From Chromera velia (Eukaryota > Sar > Chromeraceae), in the NCBI GenBank assembly GCA_018398765.1, contig JAHBMJ010001480.1, positions 1 through 26,846 on the forward strand: a stretch of 26,846 bases of DNA. Direction: 5' to 3'. Below are positions 19,801 to 26,846 of the stretch, in pieces (within the stretch, counting starts at the first letter, position 1; every line of letters starts with the position of its first letter). A program made the translations under genes and the position numbers. The notes beneath the pieces are model-generated. The model was given only the letters and a program-made list of their open reading frames with translations. It had not been told where the DNA came from and did not search any database.

Positions 19801-22800
19801 CTTCCTCCCTTCCTTCCTCCGTCTTCATTGTCTTTTGTTTCTGTTCTTTCACGCACACGAACTATCTAGCCAGACAGACAGACAGACTTTATGTTTCTTC
19901 TTCTTCTCCCTCTTTTTCTTCATGAACACCACACACAAAAAGAAAGAAAGAACAAAGACAAAAGAACAGCACCAACAATCAACAGCGTGGGCAGGGGGCC
20001 CGAAAGGTGAGAGTTAAGCGCCCCTTGCCTCTCCACCTCCCGACAGACAGACAGACAAACAGACAGACACACACACACACACACACACACACAACCAAAT
20101 GCACCTTTCTCTCTCTGGCTGTCTGCTTGTCTGTCTGCCTCTCCAACAACTGACTTCCTGCCGCATCGAGTGTCCTGATCTCCTTCAGTTCCTTTTTCAC
20201 CCTCTGCTCTGAGGTGTCCTTTCTCGGGAGAAGCCGGCACCCCAGCACTCGCGTATGTGTGTGGACCTCAGAAACAGCGTTCTGCTGCTGCTGCGGCTGC
20301 TGCTGTTGCTGCAATCAAGCGAGACAGTGGAAGGAAGGCAGATAAGCCCATCCGGCAGGCAGGAAGGCAGACGGATAGACGAAGAGGAGAAGGGAGGAAA
20401 GGAACGGCCCGCCTGTCTGGAGGGAGAGAAGTAGGCAGACCGAAGAAAGCGGCACGTCCATTAAGTCTCAGTCGGTCACACGGAGAAAAGAAGAGACGCA
20501 AATCAGAAAAAACGTCGGGTGAAGAAAAGGACCCAAAGAAACAACTCCAATTCCTTCCTCACAAAAAAAAACGTATCGCAGCCCTGTCATACCCCCTCCA
20601 GCAAAGTCCATCCATATCCAGCATGCGCGTCATTGCTCATGCAGCCGACCCACAGAAATGAAAGAAAAGCAAAAACAATTAAATTCAGATATACACGCTT
20701 CCGTTTTTTGCACGGGTGACCCCTCCTTTTTTCACTCATGCACAGAAGTATGTATGAATGAATGAGTGGGTGAAAAAAGTGACTGACCTTTGCTTTCGCA
20801 GCCACCTTGGCTTTTGCGCTGCTGCTGCCGCCTCCTTTTCCAGACTTTGCTGCTGCTGCTGCTGCGGGGGAAGAGGGGAGAGAACTTTCAGAGGAACCCT
20901 TGGAGCTCGACGAAGATGAGGTTGGAACCTCGATATCTTCTGCGATGATGTGCTGCAGTCCATCTCCTCCTCCAACGATCGTGTCCTCCTCATCCACCAA
21001 CTTCAAGTCTCTGGTGTTGGATTGGGATTTGGTGATCTGACGGCTGAGAGACTGAGACAGAGACTGCTTGGCCTTGGGCTTGGGTTTTTCCTTTTGGATG
21101 GGTTTCGGTTTGATCGTTTTCTTTTCCTTTTCCTTCGACGTCACTCGGGTGGTGTCTCTTTCCTTCACACCGCTCCCCTCCTCACTATTCTTTTGTCGGG
21201 CCTTTTTGGTTCTCCCCCCCCTCTTCTCTCCCTCGCTCCCAGCATCCTCCTCTGAAGACTCGCCAGCGGGGAACAGAGCAGACGAGAGAGAAGGACTGTG
21301 ACTACCCGAAGCGGTAGCAGAGAGGGAAGAACCAAAAAGGGTGGAGAAAGGCTTCGGACGGCTGCCTGCCTTTCCCTTCATATTCTTGGGAGGCGGGAGG
21401 AGAATCGGGCAGCCTGCTTCCTGGGCTGCATCTCCCATCTTCACGTCTCCCTGTGCATCCACCTCCTTTACTTTCTTTCCCTCGTCCTCTGAGGAAGAGG
21501 CAGGTGAGGGCTTCGATTTTGCTGCTGCCTTTCTCCAACCTTTTTTCTTTTTGAAGTTCCTCTTCGTGATCCCACAATTGTCGTAGAATCTCATCGGCCA
21601 CCGCCGGCATCCTTCGAATTCTTGGAGGAGGCGAGGATGCGTTGGCAGCACGGCGAGAGTGTCCACCTCTCGGAGGATGAAGTCGCGATGTGCGGCCAGG
21701 ATGGGACCTGCATGGATCACGTCATCAGAAGAGGAGAGAAGATAAGAAAAGAGAAGGGAGAAAAGAAGAGAAAGAGGACCAGATGGCCAGGCGGGGGGTG
21801 GGGTGGCATGATGATTGTGATTACCATGCATAGTGAAGGGATTAAGGATATCAGGCATGCTTGCGAAGAGGATAGATAAATCGGGGCGTATGATATCGAA
21901 GACGGCGTGAACTGGAGTTGACAAATGTTTAGTCATTGAACAAAAATAAAAGTGGCTGGGTGTTCCTGCATCAAAATCGCGAAATCATGCGTGCGTTTGT
22001 AAGTAAACGTGGAAGGTGGTTCGGTGTGCGTGAATGGCTGCAATCCATGTATTTCAATGATTGATTTCAAAAGTGAGACGCCGTTTGGGAGCGAATGCCG
22101 TTCCAATGGGGTGAGACTAGAAGGAACTCAAAGATCGATGCCAAAAAGAGGGACTATCAATCGTTCAACGTGCATGCAGTTCAATTGACAGACACACTGA
22201 CCGAAGAGCAGTACCCCGCCGCCCTCGACCTCGTCAAACAAACTCTTGTCTGTTTCCTGTTCACGGCGTGGCCGAGTACAGTAGAGTTCGGCCTGAACGT
22301 CCTGCATTTCCATCGGCGCGCTTTCCTTCGCCGCATTCGTCTGCAGTTTCGGAAGAAAACAGACCAATCTGTGTAGTGAAAACCGACAGAAAAACACGAA
22401 AGAAAGGGACAAAACTGGTTCATGCTTCTGGGACAAGATGAGTCTGAAAGGATGAGAGGTTCCACTCCACTCTTTTTGCATGCAGACAGAAAGACGCAGA
22501 AAGATGCATACTCGGGGTCTGTCCTCGCAATGCGGGCGATGGCAATCACACCGTCACAACGAGTTGTTACTTTCCTCTTGTCATTCTTCTGACATACTGC
22601 CATCTCAGAGAGGAGTGACGACCGTCGGTCGGTCACCTGAAGCCTGAATATAAATCAAGTGAAACTGAAGGCAGTGAGCAAGTGCGTGCCTGAGCATCTG
22701 GCTGTGTGTCTCCAGCAGGTAATGTCACACGGAGACAGGAAGGAACGGAGCACCAGACTGAGAGATGACTTTCAGACTTTCAAATCATTCCACCTCCCTC

Positions 22801-23202
22801 GAGTTCGATCCAACATTCCGTGCAATCCCGATCAATTCCTGCAGGACTGCAGTGTGTGGTGTGCCCCTCTCTTCCTTCCTTACGATGACCTACCAGGAAT
22901 CGATGCAGGTCCGCCCCGTCTTCTTTCTCATCATACTTGACCTCCACGGACTCGTCAGTACCAGGGAAAATCAGGGCGAACCTCTTCTTCCCTACCACGG
23001 GGGCCGGTCTCTGATCCTCAGGGAGGTAGTCCCACTGTCCTGCCCTTGATTCCTCCGAGTTGATCTTCGCTCTCTGTCGGAGTAATTTCTTGTACGCCTT
23101 CTCCTTCTCCTCTTCCTCATTATAGTCCTTCGCCCTCTCCCACTCCTCTGTGCGCTTCGACGCTTTCACTTGCATTTCCTCAGCAGGGGAGCCCCCCGTC
23201 AT
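14645..23202 (-). CDS. 13-exon gene, unrecognised protein of about 878 residues
   Basis: Exons in transcript order: 22894-23202, 22598-22636, 22202-22340, 20788-21707, 20155-20308, 19562-19685, 18891-19071, 17888-17942, 17247-17398, 16632-16700, 16042-16165, 15314-15400, 14645-14928. Every junction is GT-AG and every phase fits; the sum is 2637 bases (879 codons). Exon 2's end is least certain: I used the GTATGT donor, but other phase-0 donors downstream would lengthen it. The start is the first ATG in its frame. Residues 1-90 are acidic and helical (EEWERAKDYNEEEEKEKAYKK); about 215-460 are Lys/Ser/Glu-rich with short Ser and Ala runs; exon 5 opens with a Gln run; from about residue 490 to 855 the protein looks folded and helical (for example HFTGWLYDNPHTLVGVAEG). 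The tail is Pro/Gly/Ala-rich. No signal peptide or membrane helix is visible. I do not recognise the family; nuclear location is inferred from the basic-acidic central region. Confidence 0.72.
15314..15400 (-). other. Exon 12 of the 13-exon gene (start re-assigned)
   Basis: The obvious acceptor (cccag before ATGCAAACG) gives the wrong frame after exon 11. An acceptor 13 bases further on (acgatag|CTCG) keeps frame: exon 11 ends in phase 1, this exon supplies two bases, and it ends in phase 1 at GATCG|GTCGGT, which fits the last exon. The joined peptide reads TALPARKEECTNWLRAQMKE. Confidence 0.65.
15588..15663 (+). repeat. GC-rich minisatellite of about 20 bp
   Basis: About four imperfect units built on CGGGGAGG(CT)GGCCCGAGG. 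A related unit (gacggggaggttggcccgcg) occurs at about 15791-15811 on the other side of the tRNA-like segment. Confidence 0.65.
15671..15676 (-). terminator. T6 run after the tRNA-like segment
   Basis: Six T residues on the minus strand (six A on the plus strand) directly follow the tRNA-like 3' end. This is the form of an RNA polymerase III stop signal. It is functional only if the tRNA-like segment is transcribed. Confidence 0.4.
15677..15757 (-). tRNA. tRNA-like segment (degenerate; pseudo-tRNA or SINE head)
   Basis: On the minus strand it reads GTGCGCG at the 5' end and CGAGCAC at the 3' end, which pair at six of seven positions. It contains an A-box-like ACCAGTCGGTGG and a B-box-like GGTTCAATTCC (consensus GGTTCGANTCC). 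The D and T stems pair poorly and I cannot fold a proper anticodon arm, so I assign no amino acid. Six T residues follow at once. It lies in an intron of a gene on the same strand. Confidence 0.4.
16136..16259 (-). repeat. Duplicated acceptor and exon 11 start
   Basis: Positions 16136-16174 (exon 11 start plus acceptor) and 16221-16259 (85 bases upstream in transcript sense) agree at about 37 of 39 positions. The upstream copy keeps the CTGCAG acceptor and codons for RACLFAEYSY. Confidence 0.8.
16473..16575 (+). repeat. TTTC/TTCC/TACC microsatellite in intron 10
   Basis: Runs of TTTC, then TTCC, then TACC, then TTTC again. Intronic; no coding meaning. Confidence 0.9.
16749..16872 (+). repeat. 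TC, CA and GA microsatellite in intron 9
   Basis: Successive TC, CA (with CACG steps) and GA runs inside the intron between exons 9 and 10. Further CA/CG-rich runs follow at about 17128-17225. Confidence 0.9.
17943..18890 (-). other. Intron 7 of the 13-exon gene
   Basis: About 948 bases, donor AAA|GTCAGC, acceptor gaaacag. It contains TTCA, TGTC and TTCC microsatellites. A block of complex sequence at about 18128-18245 is open in several frames on both strands, but on the minus strand it lacks a usable acceptor, so I do not make it an exon. Confidence 0.6.
19224..19372 (+). repeat. 73-bp intronic tandem repeat, two copies
   Basis: Copies begin at 19224 and 19297 with GACAGAG(T/C)ATGTGTTTG, followed by a pyrimidine block and an ACAACAGACAAAAAGAAAG block. 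Both lie in intron 6. A third, more diverged copy lies beyond exon 6. Confidence 0.8.
19884..19967 (+). repeat. Third copy of the 73-bp repeat, in intron 5
   Basis: Shares TCTTCATGAACAC, the ACAAAAAGAAAGAAAG block and the tail ACAAAGACAAAAGAAC with the copies at 19224-19380, in the same orientation. Exon 6 lies between the copies. Confidence 0.7.
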
Positions 23203-24011
23203 CTTGGGACAACTCCAGAAGAATAAATAAGCTCTGACAATAAATACACTTGACAGAGAAACGAAAAAATGTAGATGCAGGTAGCACCTGCAAAACAGAC
23301 GTACCGGTGCAGACACCGATCGATCAGCAGCGCTATTGATTCCTTCAACCACCGTTTCGTCCGGGTTTCTTTCGCACTTCACTGGCCAAACGGCTTTTCA
23401 GGTGTACGTACCCCCTCCTTCTTTTCGACTGATGCATCCCCTCAGTATCCCTCAGTACGTATATAGTTTTGGCCTGTATGTACGCGTGTTGTCTGGTCCA
23501 TGTTTGGTATTAATAAGTGCCCCCCGCTTCGCTTTCCGGGGCCATCATTGTGCTATACCGGAATTATACCGGAGGCTGCGGCCGGAGCATGCATGCAATT
23601 AAATTAATTTAAATTGGGCTTGAAGAATGTTGGTAAGCATCTCGCTAGCTTCTCCTCTCTCTCTCATATACATCGATGTACCTGGAAGTGATCAGAATTA
23701 AGAGAGACCTAGCTCGTCTGAGTTAGTCCAACGTGACCGGAGACACAAACAGCAGCTCGATCTATGGCAAGACCCTCGATTGACTTTTCACAACGCCGCG
23801 TGCAGACATTCCGATCCCGTCTCAGTCGATCGATTTCTGCCTTTTGTCTGTTGCCTCCTTGAATCTCGAGAGATCCTTTCGGGACCTTTCTATTGGTAGG
23901 AGACACGGCTTCCCCGGCAGAGCACGCTCGTAGCTTTCTCTCGAGAATAGGACTGGCGGAAGCGGGAGGTGGCTCTTGAGCTCTCACGGCGTTCTCACCT
24001 TCCGATCACTC
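23203..24011. promoter_or_regulatory. Divergent promoter interval
   Basis: 809 bases separate the start codons of the 13-exon gene (23202, minus) and the zinc-finger gene (24012, plus). Visible elements are two copies of TATACCGGA-like sequence near 23552-23575, overlapping GCATGC at about 23587-23596, and an AT-rich near-palindrome aattaaattaatttaaatt just after it. The 92-codon minus-strand frame here is not convincing. The regulatory role is inferred from position. Confidence 0.4.
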
Positions 24012-25696
24012 ATGCAAGCTTCTGACATGTCCGTCTCCGTCGTTTGGGTCTCTCTATTCTCGCTGCTTGTGGGCATCACCACAAGGCGAGTTGGTGGTGC
24101 CCTCCTCCTTGGCAAGCAGGAGAGAGGCTTTGCTTTTTTGGCCTCGAAGCGGGTCTACGAGGACCGCCACAGGAACAGTGTGAAGTCGCGGTTGCGGTAC
24201 ACTCACGAGAGGTCGTTGGGGGCCCGTCTCCGCCAAGGGGGGCGAGAGGCGCGTCTCCTCTTCCTCTCGACACCGGGAGACGCTTCCCTTCCGGTGTCCT
24301 CAACCAGTCCTGACAGCCGCTCTGTGCATGTGCTGGCAGCATCTCTCGAAGCAGAGTCTGACAACCGAGAAGGGACAGTCGCCTCTTCTCCTCACTCTCC
24401 GCACCTCTCCTCTGACTCTCCTTCGTCTTCCTCCGTCCAGACAGAAGAGAAGAAGAAATTGAGTCGGAGAGGGAAAGTGCCGCTGAGGTCGAGTGCGAAG
24501 GGTGCTGCAAAGGCTGAAGAAGGAGAAGGGGGTTTGAGGAAATCCTGGAGGGGAGACGGAGAGCAAGTCCTTGTGGAAGAGGGAGGCAGAGAAGTCGTTC
24601 GGTGGGGATGCAACCACTGCGAGGCGCTTTTCAAGAAGGAGGCGGGAGTGCACATTCATGCGACGAAAATACACCATGGGTGAGTATTTTTGTCCTCCAT
24701 CTCCCTTCTTCGTTTTTTTCTTTCATTGGCGCCTGCAGGAAAATATAAGCGAACGAACTCACCGCGGTTTCTGCTCTCTCTCGCTCTGCCCCAACCCCTT
24801 CCCCCTTTCTCTCGCTCTGCCTCTCCCCCGCTCTATGGGGTGACTAAGTACATCTGCTATGTGATTCGCACTCCCTCTGACTTTGTGTGTTTGACTTTCA
24901 GAAAGATCTAGGCGAAACTCACGCGTCTGTTCTTTCTAAGTCGCCAACCAGATTCGTATACGTCATATACACGTAATCCATGTGCATCTCATCTGAGAAC
25001 CGGTGTGTGTGCAGGGACGAGAGAGGAGACCCGGGGTCAAAATCGCCGAAGAATGCAGACAACCTGTGCATAGCTCACCAAAGAGATGCACGCACATGCT
25101 CTCTGTGTGACCCCTCGCTTCTTATGCAGAGTAAGTGTGGGCATGGGAGACAACGCTCTCAGTGCAAAGAGTGCGGCGGTGCGTCCATTTGCGAGCATGG
25201 GAGAAGACGCTCTCGGTGCAAAGAGTGCGGGGGCAGCTCCATTTGCGAGCATGGGAGACAACGCTCTCAGTGCAAAGAGTGCGGGGGCAGCTGCATTTGC
25301 GAGCATGGGAGAAAACGCTCTCAGTGCAGAGAGTGCGGGGGCAGCTCCATTTGCGAGCATGGGAGAAGACGCTCTCGGTGCAAAGAGTGTGGGGGTAGCT
25401 GCATTTGCGAGCATGGGAGAATACGCTCTGTGTGCAAAGAATGCGGGGGCAGCTCCATTTGCGAGCATGGGAGAATACGCTCTAAGTGCAAAGAGTGCGG
25501 GGGTGGGCCAATCTGCGAGCATGGGAGAATACGCTCTCAGTGCAAAGATTGCGGGGGTGGGTCAATCTGCGAGCATGGGAGAATACGCTCTACGTGCAAA
25601 GAGTGTAAGAGCAACTCACGTTTGCGCAGAATAAAGAGCGGCACAGTACACGTCTCCAAGGCAGGTTCCCAAGCCGTGCTCAAACCGATCGCATGA
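24012..25696 (+). CDS. C2H2 zinc finger plus nine Cys/His repeats
   Basis: Exons 24012-24679 and 25015-25696 join through a 335-base GT-AG intron (donor CATGG|GTGAGT, acceptor gtgtgtgcag). Phases agree and give 449 residues. The other acceptor, near 24900, would bring an immediate stop. The start is the first ATG in the frame; a second lies at 24027. Residues 6-35 are hydrophobic like a signal peptide and are followed by an Arg/Ser-rich stretch. The middle is Ser/Glu/Lys-rich. At the end of exon 1 there is a perfect C-x2-C-x12-H-x4-H finger (CNHC...HATKIH). Exon 2 carries a C-x2-C (CSLC) and then nine 18-residue units of the form ICEHGRxRSxCKECGG, each with a C-x-H-x6-C-x2-C ligand set. Zinc binding is inferred; a nucleic-acid role is likely for such proteins, but the target is unknown. 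I recall similar repeats in protist and algal proteins, from memory only. Confidence 0.82.
25136..25621 (+). repeat. 54-bp coding tandem repeat, nine units
   Basis: TGCGAGCATGGGAGA recurs exactly every 54 bases, at 25190, 25244, 25298, 25352, 25406, 25460, 25514 and 25568; a variant first unit starts at 25136. Units are nearly identical at the DNA level, which suggests recent expansion or gene conversion. Because the period is a multiple of three and lacks stops, several other frames on both strands are also open. Confidence 0.95.
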
Positions 25697-26581
25697 GGTC
25701 TTCTCCATCGGTCCATGTAGGAGTCCGACGCACTAACTGCTGTAACTCTTCGCTGAATGCGTTTCATTTGCACTGTGTGATCTCCTCCCCATCTTTGTGT
25801 GGAGTTGAAGGGCTTGACATCTGTTCTGAAAACTGGACGGGGGGGTGAGGGAGGTGGGGAGGAGGAGGAGGACAAAGGAGAGGGGGGGTTCTTCAAGGGG
25901 GGAGGGGCGGATATGATTAGTTCTGTAAATCGGCCACCGGAGGATTTCAGGGTCTGTCTTTCATTTCTATTTCTTTCACTCATACACACGTGTCGGTCTG
26001 ACTGAAGGAAGATTTTTCAATGCCGTTGCCTCCGTTCTGTCTGTTTGTCTATCGGGCCTTTTGAGAAGGCCTCCAGGCAAGCAAGCACTTTCCGAGAGGG
26101 AGCAATAAGAGCAGAGCGGCCATCTGCACCTCAAGTCTAAAGGAAGCAAAGTGAATTCCATTCAAGTCTGATTCATTCTGTCTGAAGGAAGCAAACAAGG
26201 AAGGAAGGAAAGAGAAGAAGATTCTGCCTCGAAGTTCTGTTTCTCTAGTTCCTCGGGCTTTCTTTTCGCATGGATTTCTTACGAGCTTTTTCAAATTGTC
26301 TTTCTATGTTTGGAAGGAAGACAAAATCCCTCCCGGCTGGGCATTCATAGTGTGCGTACCATATTCCATATGTGTGTACTTTGTTCGCCCCTCTGTCAGT
26401 GCCTGTTTCTCTGTCTGTGTCTTTGTATCTCTCTCTGTGTGTCTGTATGTGTATTTTTGTGTCGTTTGAAAGAAGGTCGCTTCGACGCTGCGTGGCGTCT
26501 GCAAGAAAAGCCGTCGCGTTTCCTTCGTTCCTTCAGGCTTCCGTCCACTGTGCATGCATGGGTTTCTCTGTTCGTCTGCAG
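25697..26581. other. 3' flank and intergenic, G-rich tract
   Basis: No supported gene. A G-rich tract with many runs of three or more G lies at 25838-25910, just downstream of the zinc-finger gene. The rest is ordinary sequence with short GAAGGAA-type and TGTC/TC runs. The frames at 25537-25989 (-) and 26304-26828 (-) look like shadows. Confidence 0.5.
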
Positions 26582-26668
26582 GTGTTGGGAGAGAAGCCGC
26601 GCTTTGTGGCGATTGCCGCGCAGAGTTGTTCCCGTGTTGCTTTGTGCGTGGGGGGCGCAGAACTTGCG
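26582..26668 (+). CDS. Possible internal exon of a further plus-strand gene
   Basis: An 87-base segment is bounded by a pyrimidine-rich acceptor (cgtctgcag) and a consensus donor (GCG|GTAAGT). In phase 0 it encodes 29 residues starting VLGEKPRFVAIAAQS, a plausible hydrophobic piece. The other two frames are also open, so the phase is unsure. No partner exon is seen in the window; the gene would run off the right edge. Confidence 0.3.
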
Positions 26669-26804
26669 GTAAGTGGTTCGGTTTGCGTTGCCTCGCTGTG
26701 TGTCTGTGTCTCTGTCCGTCTTCTGTCCTTCTTTTCTCTCTGCTTTTCTTCCCTTTTGGGGGGATCATACCGTCTTTCTCTTTCTGCCTCTCTCTGTATC
26801 TGTT

Positions 26805-26846
26805 GCATGCATGCATGCATGCATGCATGTGTGGGGGGGGGGGGGG
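26805..26846 (+). repeat. GCAT run and terminal poly-G
   Basis: GCATGCATGC... for about 25 bases, then TGT and an unbroken G run to the last base. The G run at the very end suggests a contig edge. Confidence 0.8.

Noticed and set aside
22202-22636. Reading exons 2 and 3 of the 13-exon gene as one exon without an intron
   Set aside because: The read-through frame gives an unlikely Arg/Cys-rich peptide over exon 3, whereas a splice at an AG acceptor (22341-22342) gives a frame that fits exon 4 in phase.
25136-25621. Regular 54-bp repeat as a CRISPR-like array
   Set aside because: The units are contiguous, without unique spacers, and encode a constant Cys/His peptide in a spliced eukaryotic gene.

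Overview
The window is nuclear DNA of a microbial eukaryote. Genes carry GT-AG introns, intergenic DNA is full of microsatellites, and the palindrome GCATGC occurs about 30 times (6 to 7 expected by chance). Long Ser/Pro/Ala/Gln/Glu-rich proteins and a cysteine-histidine repeat protein point to an alveolate. A chromerid alga such as Chromera is my best guess, with a coccidian as the alternative. This is inference, not a database match.

Layout. 1-478: last intron and last exon (+) of a SET-domain protein cut by the left edge. 479-5571: no convincing gene; an AT-rich stretch, three diverged copies of one repeat unit, and a 0.5 kb polypurine tract. 5572-10129 (-): two-exon gene for a disordered protein of about 1369 residues. 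10907-11782 (+): seven-helix membrane protein of 291 residues. 11783-14644: AT-rich stretch, microsatellites and two head-to-tail 0.8 kb units. 14645-23202 (-): a 13-exon gene for an unrecognised, probably nuclear protein of about 878 residues; I rebuilt its exons from splice sites and all reading phases close. 24012-25696 (+): two-exon gene for a 449-residue protein with one C2H2 zinc finger and nine 18-residue Cys/His repeats. 25697-26846: G-rich tract, microsatellites and one possible exon of a further gene.

The genes form two divergent pairs, each with about 0.8 kb between start codons. Nothing shows that neighbours share a pathway. The most unusual items are the Cys/His repeat protein, whose repeats vary mainly at two positions; introns that mostly begin GTC, often GTCAGT; an intron of the 13-exon gene with near-identical direct repeats at both ends and a tRNA-like element inside it; and a small hairpin kept in the three intergenic repeat copies. 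All gene models are read by eye and have no transcript support here.
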